A DNA stretch of 64,000 bases from positions 1 through 64,000 of the forward strand of contig NZ_MSKS01000025.1 in NCBI RefSeq assembly GCF_001937445.1, read 5' to 3'. This DNA comes from Actinomyces oris. GTDB taxonomy: Bacteria > Actinomycetota > Actinomycetes > Actinomycetales > Actinomycetaceae. Within the stretch, counting starts at the first letter, position 1. Each line of letters starts with the position of its first letter. The notes beneath the pieces were generated by a model. It worked only from the letters and a program-made list of their open reading frames with translations, searched no databases and was not told the origin of the DNA. The translations under genes were made by a program, and so were the position numbers. Shown here one piece after another: positions 8,770-18,704 of this stretch.

Positions 8770-9938
8770 GAGTCGCCGACAACATCCTCCGCTCGAGCAG
8801 GCAACACTCGAGCCACCTTCTGCGCATCACCGGCGCGCTGATGTCACTTTCCCTTGGGATGGCATCACTAGCAGCATGCTTCCCCATCACCAGCACCCCC
8901 TCCACGGCATCGACCCCCTCAGCTTCTTCACTCAGTACCGGTGAAGCCAAGAATGTCGAACTGGGAGAATACTTCAGCCACTCCGGCGTCGCCCCACTTC
9001 CGACCAATAGTGGCCCGCTCAGCATGTACGACACCCACAACGGTCAGACAACATTAGTAAAACACAATACGGAGGGAGTTATTGTGTGGTCCACTACAAT
9101 CACTCCTTCTGTTGCTGACATGCTCTCAGGGAAGACAACGACACCTCAGATGGCCGCCGAAGGTCAGCTTCTCGAGTCGACATCCGGATACGCAGTCGTC
9201 AGTCCTGACGGATGTCACGCGTCTCTCCTTCTACGCCCCGCTGACATGCTCGATCCCTACGAGGCACAGGAGGAGAATCGGGACTTCACCGTCGCAGACC
9301 AGCGTGCTTACGTCCTCGTCATCGAGACCGAGACCGGAAGGACTGTCCGCACTGAGGAGGTCAAGGGGCTGATCCTGGGCCAGGTGCTCACCAATGACAC
9401 CCTGGCCGTAGAGACTTCCCAGAGCTATTACCCCGGCGGGGACGGTCACGGCACCGTCACCACGTACTCCCTGGCCAAGCCGACGGCCAAGGCGGCCACG
9501 ATCCCCACGGACAAGTGGCTTGTCGGAGCCACCCAGGACTCCCTGCTGCTGGCGCCGTCCAACATGAGCCAAGGGCACTTCGGCGCTCAACCGCTGACCC
9601 GCCTGAGCGAGAGCGGCGACGTCGTCGGAACAGTCACCGGCGTGACCGACGTCTATCGGGGCGGCTGGGTCGGACGGGTCAAGGACGGCACCGACAGCAC
9701 GGATCAGTCCACCCCCACCGAGCTGGTCCACCTTGACTCCGGCGTCACCACCGACGTCGCGGGACTCAAGGTAGAGGAGGTCGCGTTACCCACCGCTGCA
9801 GGGCTCCTCGTCTCCCGGGAGACCACCACCGGTGAGGGCCAGAACAGCAAGACCACCTCCACCCCGCAGTTCTGGCTTAGCGCCGCCGACGACGGACACC
9901 CCCACACCGAGAACCTCGAGCAATTCTCCACCAAGTAG
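8766..9938 (+). CDS. Module 1 gene B: lipoprotein with conserved C-terminal tail
   Basis: 390 aa. The ATG overlaps the stop of A1 (ATGA). The signal peptide ends in lipobox LAAC (Cys about 38), followed by a Ser/Thr/Pro-rich linker. The mature part contains the motifs shared by all B proteins: VVSPDG near residue 145, a beta-rich stretch YVLVIETETGRTVRTEEV, LGQVLTNDTLAVET, YYPGGDGHG and TDKWLVGA-type. The last residues are FWLSAADDGHPHTENLEQF-STK. The stretch VIETETGRTVRT resembles a propeller blade, so B may also be beta-propeller-like and bind its partner A on the outer face. I recognise no known family. Confidence 0.88.
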   Translation: MRVADNILRSSRQHSSHLLRITGALMSLSLGMASLAACFPITSTPSTASTPSASSLSTGEAKNVELGEYFSHSGVAPLPTNSGPLSMYDTHNGQTTLVKHNTEGVIVWSTTITPSVADMLSGKTTTPQMAAEGQLLESTSGYAVVSPDGCHASLLLRPADMLDPYEAQEENRDFTVADQRAYVLVIETETGRTVRTEEVKGLILGQVLTNDTLAVETSQSYYPGGDGHGTVTTYSLAKPTAKAATIPTDKWLVGATQDSLLLAPSNMSQGHFGAQPLTRLSESGDVVGTVTGVTDVYRGGWVGRVKDGTDSTDQSTPTELVHLDSGVTTDVAGLKVEEVALPTAAGLLVSRETTTGEGQNSKTTSTPQFWLSAADDGHPHTENLEQFSTK

Positions 9939-9973
9939 TACCCAAGCCTCCCCGCGACGAAGGGCCGCACACC

Positions 9974-12127
9974 ATGCCACCTACCGCCGATCTCGAAGCC
10001 GCAGACGAGGCCACCGATGACCAGCTCGCCGCAGCACTCGAGCATCGCAACCAACGCTTTCAGCGCACCGTCACCGCTCTGCGAGCTCTGCTCGCCGGCG
10101 GCGTTTTCGCCTTGCTTGCAGCGGTCGCCCTGTACTTCATCTGGAACAGCGGCATCAAGGGCGTGGGACACATAGCGCTCGGCCGCTCATGGAGCCGGTT
10201 CTGGCTCATTGTTCCGCTCTGGCTAGTGGGCATGGTCTGCTGGATGGATCCTTCCGACTACCGCACCACCGACAACACGCACGACTTTCTCACACGCGCC
10301 TTCACCGTTCTCAAGTTTCTTCCAGTGGCGGGCGTTGCGGCATGGATCGTCTACACCTGTCTTCCGGTCCTCGATCTGTGGCAGGAAATCGCAGCCACCT
10401 ACGGCGTCCGCCTCGGGGAGCTGCTTGCCCTCATGATGGGCATCACCGCATTCGGGCTGATCGCCATGGCTCACATGTCCCTCAATGCCTTCCGCTCTTC
10501 CTTCGTCTCCGACGAGGCTCCCTTGGATGACGAGGCTACCGTTGAAGATTCGGATTCCAAGCCGACCCACCCTACGGACGCCACTTCCCACAGGCACCGC
10601 CCTCGCCCGAAAACCCCATCTTTTCTCAGCCCTCTCACCACGGCTCTCGCGCTCCTGCCAACCATTGCTCTGGTCTCCGGATTCGCCATCCCCTACCTCA
10701 CGTTGAAGAGCACGCACGCCTCCACCCCCACCATCACGCAGACGACAAGCTCCGAACTTAAGGCCTCCCAGCTACCCACCTACCCCACATCCTTCGGGTC
10801 TCAGAAGGCCTGGGTGAAGGATGTCGAGGACCTCGTCGATATTGTCAGTGGGGCCGCTGGCCCGATTCTTCTCACGAATGACACCATCACCGGCATCAAC
10901 CCAAGCGACGGCTCGACTCGCTGGCAGTACCGCCGGGCCGGCTCGCAGTTCCAGACCGGGGCGGATTCCAAAGATACTGTTGCATCAGGGAATCAGGGTC
11001 TCATCACCAGCCCGAATGGCCGCTACGTGGCAGCGATTGCTGACGACCCTGTCGTCTACACGTCACTGACGTCACAACCGAAGCCCCTGAAAGGTGAGTC
11101 CCCGAGGACAACGATCGTCATCGATGCCGTCACCGGGAAGGCGGTGCTGGAGCACCCCCAAGACGTGAACGACCATGACGATACACTTCAGCTGAGCGAT
11201 TCAGCGCTCCTTGACGGGGCGGTCGCCTACTCCTTGAGCGATGGATCACAGATGTGGGATCTCAGGAAACTGCGCGTCAAAAGCAGTGGTAGTTCCGACA
11301 GAACACACATAGGAACAGCCGGCCAATCCAGCTTCATTCTTCAAAGTATCGACGAAAGCGACGCAATTACTGTGATTTCGCAATCCGATCCGTCTCACCC
11401 GAAGAAAGTCGCTGGCGTACTCCACGAGCGCAAGCCGCGCCGGGTCATCACCGCGCAGGGGTGGATCGGCATCTACGACGACCACGCCGAGAGAAACGTC
11501 AAGGACGATCCACCGACCGCACGTCGCGCGCACGCAGTCAGCATTGACGCCCTCGCTGAGGCACCCAACGCGGACACCCGCACCTTCGACATGGGATCGA
11601 CCCTGGGAATCAACGCCGCAGCATCACTCCCCACCGGAACGCTGTCCGTGCTCCCCGACAGCTCGCCGGTTGGAAGGATTGACAGCGATGAGGACTACGA
11701 GGACATCTTCACCCAGAAAGGATTCAACGCCGTCAGTACGATCTTCGACCCAGCCACCATGACGGTAACATCCTTTGGGCAGGCACCCCACTACGTCGCA
11801 GCCGTAGGGGTCACCACGACCGACCCAGAGGATGGAAAGCCCGCAACAGCATCACGTCATCTCCCGGAGGCAAGCACGGGCGATGGTCAGATCACGATCA
11901 AGACGGGCGATGGCAGCATCATCCCCGTATGCGACCTCGAACCAGGATCCATTTACCGACCACCATTATCCTACAACTCCAGCCTAGAACCCTTAGCAGG
12001 CGAACACACCTACCCTCCGACTATCTCCGCACTCAGCACCCCCGGAGCCACCATCGCCATCCTCGATGATTCACCAGAATTCACTTTCAGATCACACGCC
12101 TTCCGGCTCTATGGCATTCCAGGGTAG
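9974..12127 (+). CDS. Module 2 gene A: five-TM membrane protein with PQQ-like propeller
   Basis: 717 aa, starting 35 nt after B1 with GAAGG as a possible ribosome binding site. It has the same plan as A1: acidic N-terminus with a basic patch, TM1 around LLAGGVFALLAAVALYFIW, four more helices in the first 270 residues, then the outside domain. The propeller motif is GINPSDGSTRWQYRRAG. Other shared blocks are AGPILLT, TIVIDAVTGKAV, LSDSALLDG and GTAGQSSFI. It is closest to A8 (shared SGIKGVG, YPTSFG, DTITGI and WQYRRAG), which shows that the array did not grow only by copying neighbours. A2 and B2 are separated by 6 nt rather than overlapping, as are A8 and B8. Confidence 0.9.
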   Translation: MPPTADLEAADEATDDQLAAALEHRNQRFQRTVTALRALLAGGVFALLAAVALYFIWNSGIKGVGHIALGRSWSRFWLIVPLWLVGMVCWMDPSDYRTTDNTHDFLTRAFTVLKFLPVAGVAAWIVYTCLPVLDLWQEIAATYGVRLGELLALMMGITAFGLIAMAHMSLNAFRSSFVSDEAPLDDEATVEDSDSKPTHPTDATSHRHRPRPKTPSFLSPLTTALALLPTIALVSGFAIPYLTLKSTHASTPTITQTTSSELKASQLPTYPTSFGSQKAWVKDVEDLVDIVSGAAGPILLTNDTITGINPSDGSTRWQYRRAGSQFQTGADSKDTVASGNQGLITSPNGRYVAAIADDPVVYTSLTSQPKPLKGESPRTTIVIDAVTGKAVLEHPQDVNDHDDTLQLSDSALLDGAVAYSLSDGSQMWDLRKLRVKSSGSSDRTHIGTAGQSSFILQSIDESDAITVISQSDPSHPKKVAGVLHERKPRRVITAQGWIGIYDDHAERNVKDDPPTARRAHAVSIDALAEAPNADTRTFDMGSTLGINAAASLPTGTLSVLPDSSPVGRIDSDEDYEDIFTQKGFNAVSTIFDPATMTVTSFGQAPHYVAAVGVTTTDPEDGKPATASRHLPEASTGDGQITIKTGDGSIIPVCDLEPGSIYRPPLSYNSSLEPLAGEHTYPPTISALSTPGATIAILDDSPEFTFRSHAFRLYGIPG

Positions 12128-12133
12128 GTAGAC

Positions 12134-13303
12134 ATGGAATCACAGAATCACTCACACACAGCTCTGCGAACCATACGGAAGAGTAGGACCGCCTGTGCCG
12201 CACTCGCTCTACTGACGATCTCCACACTTGCCGCCTGTCACACACAGCCCACCGCACCTGCTCCGACAACCGCAACATCCCTCTCATCGGCGATGCTCTC
12301 CACAGAGGAGAAACAGAGCTGCCTTGAGGAGGGCAAGTACAACGGGCCGTCATATCTTCCTGTGAAGGGCGCAGTCGTCTGCATCACCAGACAATTCAAC
12401 ACAGAAGGCCACGACTCGACACTCGTCGCCCGGTTCGACGCACCCGACGACGATCCCCAATGGGCAGTATCAGTATCCCCGCAGGCCGCCGACTTCACCG
12501 ACTATGAAAGCGACATGTACTCGGCACAACAGCAGGCGGGAAACATCCTCCAGGCGCGCACTTCTGGATACGCGACCGTCAGCCCGAACGGACAATACAT
12601 CTCCTTGGTGCTGCGTCCCCCGGAGGCGGAAGAGGATCATCCCGGACGACTTCTGAAGACGCCGTTCAACCTGGCCGCTCAACGCACGACGGTCATTGTG
12701 CTCGACACAGCCTCCGGTAGGCCCGTACGTACAGTGGAAGTCTCCGGGCTGGTCCTGGGTCAGGCCCTCACCAGTGACTCACTCGCCGTCGAGACCGCTG
12801 ACGCCTACTATCCCGCGGGGAAAGGCAAGGGACGCATCAGCGTCTTCTCGCTGACAGAGCCATCCGCCTCCCCCACGTCCTTCCCCACCAGCCTATGGCT
12901 CGCAGGCTCCGGAAAGAGTTCTCTACTTCTGTCCTCGCAGCCTCCTGACGCCAGGAGCATCTCCACCTCAACGGTGACGCAGGTCGATCTTCACGGCAAG
13001 CACCTCGCCACCTTCACGGATTCCTCCGGCATCATCCTGGGCGGGTGGGTGCGTCGAAGCACGTACCTGTCCAACGAGAAGCGGTTTCACCGCGAGGTGG
13101 TGGACACCAACTCCGGAGCGGTCTACGACGATGACGCCGACCGCGTGTGGACGCACCGTGTCTCCACGGGGCCGGGACTCGTCATCGGTCAGAAGAGTTC
13201 TGATGAGAACGGCACGATCACCTTCACCCCGCAGTTCTGGCTCAGCGCCGCCGACGACGGCCACCCCCACACCGAGAACCTCGAGCAGTTCTCCACCAAG
13301 TAG
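12134..13303 (+). CDS. Module 2 gene B: lipoprotein with conserved C-terminal tail
   Basis: 389 aa, ATG 6 nt after the A2 stop. The signal peptide has lipobox LAAC (ISTLAACHTQP). Shared blocks are ATVSPNGQYISLVLRPPE, TTVIVLDTASGRPVRTVEV, LVLGQALTSDSLAVET, AYYPAGKGKG, LWLAGSGKSSLLLSSQ, and GGWVRRSTYL followed by VVDTNSGAVYDDD. The tail is FWLSAADDGHPHTENLEQF-STK. The last 60-70 nt and the following gap are nearly identical to the B1/A2 junction. Its closest relative in the array is B8. It is probably lipid-anchored and faces outward. Confidence 0.9.
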   Translation: MESQNHSHTALRTIRKSRTACAALALLTISTLAACHTQPTAPAPTTATSLSSAMLSTEEKQSCLEEGKYNGPSYLPVKGAVVCITRQFNTEGHDSTLVARFDAPDDDPQWAVSVSPQAADFTDYESDMYSAQQQAGNILQARTSGYATVSPNGQYISLVLRPPEAEEDHPGRLLKTPFNLAAQRTTVIVLDTASGRPVRTVEVSGLVLGQALTSDSLAVETADAYYPAGKGKGRISVFSLTEPSASPTSFPTSLWLAGSGKSSLLLSSQPPDARSISTSTVTQVDLHGKHLATFTDSSGIILGGWVRRSTYLSNEKRFHREVVDTNSGAVYDDDADRVWTHRVSTGPGLVIGQKSSDENGTITFTPQFWLSAADDGHPHTENLEQFSTK

Positions 13304-13339
13304 TACCCAAGCCTCCCCGCGACGAAAGACCCTCACGCC

Positions 13340-15385
13340 ATGCCACCTACCGCCGAGCACCCAGCCGATGCCGACACTGGCGCCGCCGCAGAGCCCCCTG
13401 CTCGTCAGCACCGTCGCGAATGGTCCAAGCGCCTCACCAGCATCCTGAGGGCGCTTCGGGTCGGTTTTCTGCTCGCATCGGCCACCGCCGTCGGGCTGTA
13501 CTTCCTGTGGGGTATCGGCCTGTCCCACATGTTCACTCCGCTGCGCAAGCAGTGCCAGTATCCGGTTCTCATCGCCGTCGGGCTCTGGGCCGCCTGCGCC
13601 GCCATCTGCACCAAGAGCTTCAGTGAGTGGGCGGAGCAGAACGTGGGCACCCCCAAGCCACCGAAGATCCCCCTCATCCTCCTGCCGGCGGGCATCGCGG
13701 GCTGTGCGGGCTACACCGTCTGGCGGGTCATCCTGCTGTGGCGTGAGGTCCTGGACGCCGGCTTTCCTGTCGGTGAGCTGCTGGCCGTAGCCCTCGGTCT
13801 GGCCGCCACTGGATTGTTGGCGACATGCGACGCCGTTCTCCGGGGGATCCGAGCATGTCACCCTCGTGAATCAGCCCCCAACAACCGGGGCCGTGGCCGG
13901 CGCCCTTGGGTCCCAACACTCAGGCCGGCGCCGCTCAGCCGGCGCACGGTTGCTGCTACAGGCGCTCTGATCCTTCTGCCATCTGTTGTCCTGACGGGCA
14001 TTGCTGCGGTCCCGCACTACCGCGGGGCCGCCCCCGTGCACCACACGACCGCGGCGCCCATCAGCGACTCGCAGCTACCGTCGCTCCCTTCCACTCTCGG
14101 CTCTCAGGCCGCATGGAGCAAGGACGTCGACGGGATGCTCGACGTCGTCGGCGGCGCCGCCGGCCCCGTGGTCCTCACCACGACCGGCCTCATGGGGCTC
14201 AACCCGAAGGACGGCTCCGTTCGCTGGACGTACCAGCGTGATGGCGCCGTGTACTCCGCGCTAGTTTCGGAGTATCTCCCACATTCTTTGGGCAATATCT
14301 ACCTCATCACCAGCCCCGACCACCGCCATATCGCCCTGCGCCTGAGCGGCCCAGGTGTCATCATCAACGGCGGGAAACAGAATGAGGGCAGCCCGGACCG
14401 CCAGGACGTCCAGTCTTACGTCTCCCTGGTGCTCGACTCCGTCACCGGCAAAGTGACTCACGAGCACGTCAGCGCAGGAGGGGCACTCCAGCTCACGGAC
14501 AGTGCCCTGCTCGATGACACAACCGTCTACTCGCTGGACAAGGACACCAAGCTCTGGGACTTCCAGAGTGCCGGGCTTCAGGTGCCGCCCCTCGGAACGG
14601 GCGCCTATATCGGTACGGCCGGGCATGCGTCCTTTCTCATCGAGACCGGCAAGGACCTGCATCTGTCCCTCATCCCGCAGGCACACCCAGACCAGATCAC
14701 TCCCGCTCCCAACCTGCTCGAGAACCATCTAGGGCGGGTGGTGGTCATCGACGGATGGGTTGCCTCCTTCGACAACAATGCGTGGTCACGGGCCACCACC
14801 ATGACTGAGACCGGCCATGCCTACGCGGCGAACCTTGACGGCCTGGCCGGCGTGCCAGGTGCCGACACCCAGACCTACGACCTGGGCGTCACGCTGGGCG
14901 TCAATGCTCTGGCGTCCTACGCATCAGGAACACTGGCGATGCTGCCATCGAGCCCACCACCCAACAACGCCGACAGGTTTCCTGACTTCAGAGAGTTCTG
15001 GGACGGAGTGCCGTCGGTCGGGCAGGTCTTCGACCCGCACAGCAAGGCAGTGAAACCCGCTCGAGAGTCGGCAGGAATCTCTGGTATCGCCGTCGGCATC
15101 ACCTCCCGGGCAACAGAGACGAACCCCGGTGGTCAGATCACCGCCCGCACCCCTGACGGCCACTCCGCGTCCCTGCCCATCGCCCCCGGGACAACGTTCT
15201 ACGCGCCGGGGACCGGCGACCCCTCCAACGCGAAACTCAACGACTTGGCGGTTGCGCACGCCGGCGGTTCCTACCTGTCGGCAGTGAACACCCCTGGCGT
15301 CACACTCGTCACTCTGAACGCCGCACCTCCAGGAGATGGGGCGTCACAGTACGTCAGGATCTACGGCATCACGGGAGGGAAATGA
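13340..15385 (+). CDS. Module 3 gene A: five-TM membrane protein with PQQ-like propeller
   Basis: 681 aa, one of the shortest intact A proteins, 36 nt after B2. TM1 lies around FLLASATAVGLYFLWGIG, with further helices at about residues 75-95, 112-135, 145-170 and 205-230. The outside part starts with LPSLPSTLGSQAAWSKDVD and has the blade motif GLNPKDGSVRWTYQRDG, then VSLVLDSVTGKVTHEH, LTDSALLDD and GTAGHASFLIETG. It ends IYGITGGK, like the other copies (FRIFG/IYGI). The last codons overlap the ATG of B3. No catalytic motif is visible. Confidence 0.9.
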   Translation: MPPTAEHPADADTGAAAEPPARQHRREWSKRLTSILRALRVGFLLASATAVGLYFLWGIGLSHMFTPLRKQCQYPVLIAVGLWAACAAICTKSFSEWAEQNVGTPKPPKIPLILLPAGIAGCAGYTVWRVILLWREVLDAGFPVGELLAVALGLAATGLLATCDAVLRGIRACHPRESAPNNRGRGRRPWVPTLRPAPLSRRTVAATGALILLPSVVLTGIAAVPHYRGAAPVHHTTAAPISDSQLPSLPSTLGSQAAWSKDVDGMLDVVGGAAGPVVLTTTGLMGLNPKDGSVRWTYQRDGAVYSALVSEYLPHSLGNIYLITSPDHRHIALRLSGPGVIINGGKQNEGSPDRQDVQSYVSLVLDSVTGKVTHEHVSAGGALQLTDSALLDDTTVYSLDKDTKLWDFQSAGLQVPPLGTGAYIGTAGHASFLIETGKDLHLSLIPQAHPDQITPAPNLLENHLGRVVVIDGWVASFDNNAWSRATTMTETGHAYAANLDGLAGVPGADTQTYDLGVTLGVNALASYASGTLAMLPSSPPPNNADRFPDFREFWDGVPSVGQVFDPHSKAVKPARESAGISGIAVGITSRATETNPGGQITARTPDGHSASLPIAPGTTFYAPGTGDPSNAKLNDLAVAHAGGSYLSAVNTPGVTLVTLNAAPPGDGASQYVRIYGITGGK

Positions 15386-16560
15386 TGGGCAAGCACCCCC
15401 GAGAAGCACTCACTTTCGTGCCTCCTGTCGGCGCCACACCACACACGTTCTTCATCGCACTGTGCGCCATCGCCGTCACCCTGACGCTTTCCTTGACCGC
15501 CTGCACCCCTCGCAGCTCACACCCCGCTCACGAGTCTCTCGCGATCACCTCGCGCACCCTGAAAAACGTCGATGAGCTCGATACGCCATCCACCCCCACC
15601 AACGGCGGGACGCATGTTTCAACAGCCCTGAAAAGCAACATCCTCACGGTTGCAAGCATCAACTCCACAGAGTACACACCTCAATGGGCCCTCGACATCA
15701 GCCTGACCAATGCCCCTGACAGCAGCATCTCGTGGTCGAACTATTCAGACCACGGCCTGACAGGGCGACTGATGTCGACAGCTGTCGGCGCACTCGTCGT
15801 GAGTCCCAATGGGAACTACGTCTCTCTCGCGTTACAGGTGACTCGGAAGCAGGAGGCAGAGCCGCAGCTCACCGATCAGTCGAGCACTGTGGAACTGGCC
15901 TCACAGCAACGCGGTTACGTCGTCGTTCTCGATGCCAGAACCGGGAATACCGTCCTCACCCGGGAGTTCTCCGGTTTCATCCTGGCGCAGGCCCTCACCA
16001 ACGATCACCTCGCCGTCGAGACCGCTCACGCCTACTTTCCCTCTGGGGAGGGCAAAGGCACCATCACCGCCGTCCCACTTTCCGGCTCTGCCTCCCCCAC
16101 CACAACTCCCACCGATCAGTGGCTCGTAGGAGCCGGCCGGGACTCCCTGCTCTTGTCAACGCAACCGCTGTACTACGACATGTGCAGCAGTCCCTGCGGT
16201 CCTTTCACCCTGACCCGTATCAGCACGAATGGTCACAAACTGGCTACTATCACACATGCAGACAGGGTCTACCGCGGAGGCTGGGTCGAGAGGTACAAGG
16301 ATCCCGCCCCCGATGGTGAGGACGAAAAGGAGCCTGCGCAGGCAGCACGAGAGGTGGTCGATGTCGACACCGGAGCCGCCACCGACCTCAACGGCGAGCA
16401 CGCCCAGGAGACAGGGCTGCCCACCGGTCCTGGGCTTCTCGTGATGAGGAGAACCGATCCCGACAAGCAGAGCTCGCCGTCGGTGCCGGTCTCCTGGCTC
16501 AGCGCCGCCGACGACGGCCACCCCCACACCGAGAACCTCGAGCAGTTCTCCACCAAGTAG
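15382..16560 (+). CDS. Module 3 gene B: lipoprotein with conserved C-terminal tail
   Basis: 392 aa. The first ATG overlaps the A3 stop and a second ATG follows directly. The lipobox is LTAC (LSLTACTPR). It has the B-family blocks VVSPNGNYVSLALQ, GYVVVLDARTGNTV, ILAQALTNDHLAVET, AYFPSGEGKG and DQWLVGAGRDSLLLS. A short insertion, DMCSSPCGPF, contains two cysteines that could form a disulphide. The tail differs at its first residue (SWLSAADDGHPHTENLEQF-STK). The gap to A4 shares AAAGACCCTCACGCCATGCC with the gap before A3. Confidence 0.88.
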   Translation: MMGKHPREALTFVPPVGATPHTFFIALCAIAVTLTLSLTACTPRSSHPAHESLAITSRTLKNVDELDTPSTPTNGGTHVSTALKSNILTVASINSTEYTPQWALDISLTNAPDSSISWSNYSDHGLTGRLMSTAVGALVVSPNGNYVSLALQVTRKQEAEPQLTDQSSTVELASQQRGYVVVLDARTGNTVLTREFSGFILAQALTNDHLAVETAHAYFPSGEGKGTITAVPLSGSASPTTTPTDQWLVGAGRDSLLLSTQPLYYDMCSSPCGPFTLTRISTNGHKLATITHADRVYRGGWVERYKDPAPDGEDEKEPAQAAREVVDVDTGAATDLNGEHAQETGLPTGPGLLVMRRTDPDKQSSPSVPVSWLSAADDGHPHTENLEQFSTK

Positions 16561-16595
16561 CGCCCAACCGGCCCACAAAGAAAGACCCTCACGCC

Positions 16596-18704
16596 ATGCC
16601 ACGCGCCGCCGACGTCGACCACCCCATCGACGAGTCCCCCTCCGCTTACGGCCACAGCGCCGACCAGGCCGATGCGGCCCTCAACCGGCGCAGGCGCCGC
16701 CATCAGCGCATCATCGCTGCCCTGACGTCGCTGCGTTTCGGCTGCTTCCTCGGCATGGTGGCCGCGGCCGCCCTCTGCGTCATCTACGGCAGCGGGATCG
16801 CCAAGGTGCTGCTCAAGCTCCCTCTGCTGTCCTGGAAGGGGCTGGCGCTGACCGTGTTCCTGTGGGCGTGCGGGGTCGTCCTCTGGCCCGAGCCGCGCCA
16901 TGACAGCCGCAGCATGCGCAACAGGGTCCTGACCGCGGCCCGCTCAGCGCTCATGCTCCTGCCCGCCGTCCTGGTCCCGGCTGCTGCCGTGTACGCCGTC
17001 CTCCCGATCGTCAGTCTCTGGAGGTTCGTGTTCTCCACCTACGCGGTCAGCCTGGGCGAGGCCCTGGCCTACATCATGGGTGTCGCCGCCTTCGCCATGC
17101 TGCTGTCCACAGACATTCTTCTGCGGGCCTTGCGCGCTCTGTTCGAGCCCTATGCCGACGAGTCGCTCTACGTTCCCAATCCGATCTCGGAGCGGATACA
17201 CGACCTGCGCGATCTGCTGCGGCGACCGTGGCGCTCCTCCCTCCGGACCCTGGGCCCTCGCGCCCTGCTCGCCCTCGTTCCCGTCGTGGCGCTCGTCGCC
17301 TCCTTCGCCGTGCCCTACCTCGGCCACCCGACGACGTCCGACCGGCCCACCATCACTCAGTCCACGGGCCCGTCGGTGAACGCCGACCAGCTGCCGGCGT
17401 ATCCCACCGGCTTCGCCTCGAAGGAGATGTGGACCAAGAATCTGGCGAGCGGACAGGACGTGGTCGCCGGAGCCGCCGGCCCCATCGTTCTCACCTCAGA
17501 TGGAGCCACCGGGCTCGACCCCCGTGACGGCTCAAACCGGTGGAGCTACCAGCGTAAGGGAGCAACCGCGACAGACGTCATCTCCGGCCCCGACGGCCGC
17601 TACCTGGCGATGAGATTCGAAGAGCCGGTCGTCTACACGTCCATGACCGGAACGGACGGAAATCTCAGTCCTTCGACGCCGAAGGCCACCGTCGTGCTCG
17701 ACACGATCACCGGGGCAACGGTCTTCGACTGGCGCGGCGACAGTCCCCTCCAGCTGACCGACTCGGCGGTCCTCTACGGCACCACCGCCTACTCGCTGAA
17801 GGACCGGTCAACCATGTGGGACCTTCGAAAGCTCAGCGTTGACGGAGCCTCAGGTTCTCAGTCCGCTCAGGCCGCCTACTCCGGCGCAGCCGGTCACTCG
17901 GCCTTCGTCCTGAGTCGCCCCGCGACATACCATGACGTTGCGGTCCCGCAGAATGATCCCACCGCCACCCATGAGCTCCCGACCCTCACGCCCCGGTCAG
18001 ACGGACGTATCGACTTTGACTACAGCAAGGCGGATGATCCTCTGGTGATCGACGGCTGGATGGTCATTGACAAACCTCGTGGGAAACAGTCCAGGCCGTC
18101 GTGGTCCAGGGATAACGATCCGCAGGACCGGGAGGTCCAGGCCGTCAGCCTCGACGGCCTGGCCGGTGTTCCCGGAGCAGACACTCGGGCCTATAACCTC
18201 GGCATGACCTCTGCGGTCAACGACATCGCCTCCATGAAGGCCGGAGCCCTCGTGACCTTCCCGCCCCTCCCAGCCGAGAAGCCTGAGAAGAAGTACTCCA
18301 GCTCGGACCGCTTCCTGTGGGAGGCCTCCGGCACTGTCGGCTCCGTCTTCAACCCTCGGACACGTGAGGTGACGGCAGCGGCTAAGACGCCGGGACTGGC
18401 CGCCGCCTCCGTCGGCATCACCCAGACCGCCGTCGGTGAAGCCGTCGAGGGGCGGATCACTGTCAAGCCCGCAGACGGGTCATCGGGCGTATCAATCCCC
18501 CTGGCGCCGGGGACAACATTCGCTCCGCCGGGAGACAAGCTCTACAACCCTCAGCTCAAGGATCTGGTACTGGCCGACGGCAACCATGAAGACAGTCTGG
18601 TGACCGCAGTCAGTACTCCCGGCGCCACCATCATCATGGTTCGGACAGGCACGCGGTATACCGGCACCTCTCGCATCTACGCCGTGGGAAGTGAAGCCCG
18701 ATGA
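16596..18704 (+). CDS. Module 4 gene A: five-TM membrane protein with PQQ-like propeller
   Basis: 702 aa, 35 nt after B3. The N-terminus is polar with an Arg cluster (LNRRRRRHQR) just before TM1, which agrees with an inside N-terminus. TM2-TM5 follow up to about residue 245. The outside part begins LPAYPTGFASKEMWTKNL and has the blade motif GLDPRDGSNRWSYQRKG, VVLDTITGATV, LTDSAVLYG, YSGAAGHSAFVL and VIDGWMVI. The C-terminus is IYAVGSEAR, slightly different from the FRIFG/IYG consensus. ATGA overlap with B4. Confidence 0.9.
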   Translation: MPRAADVDHPIDESPSAYGHSADQADAALNRRRRRHQRIIAALTSLRFGCFLGMVAAAALCVIYGSGIAKVLLKLPLLSWKGLALTVFLWACGVVLWPEPRHDSRSMRNRVLTAARSALMLLPAVLVPAAAVYAVLPIVSLWRFVFSTYAVSLGEALAYIMGVAAFAMLLSTDILLRALRALFEPYADESLYVPNPISERIHDLRDLLRRPWRSSLRTLGPRALLALVPVVALVASFAVPYLGHPTTSDRPTITQSTGPSVNADQLPAYPTGFASKEMWTKNLASGQDVVAGAAGPIVLTSDGATGLDPRDGSNRWSYQRKGATATDVISGPDGRYLAMRFEEPVVYTSMTGTDGNLSPSTPKATVVLDTITGATVFDWRGDSPLQLTDSAVLYGTTAYSLKDRSTMWDLRKLSVDGASGSQSAQAAYSGAAGHSAFVLSRPATYHDVAVPQNDPTATHELPTLTPRSDGRIDFDYSKADDPLVIDGWMVIDKPRGKQSRPSWSRDNDPQDREVQAVSLDGLAGVPGADTRAYNLGMTSAVNDIASMKAGALVTFPPLPAEKPEKKYSSSDRFLWEASGTVGSVFNPRTREVTAAAKTPGLAAASVGITQTAVGEAVEGRITVKPADGSSGVSIPLAPGTTFAPPGDKLYNPQLKDLVLADGNHEDSLVTAVSTPGATIIMVRTGTRYTGTSRIYAVGSEAR

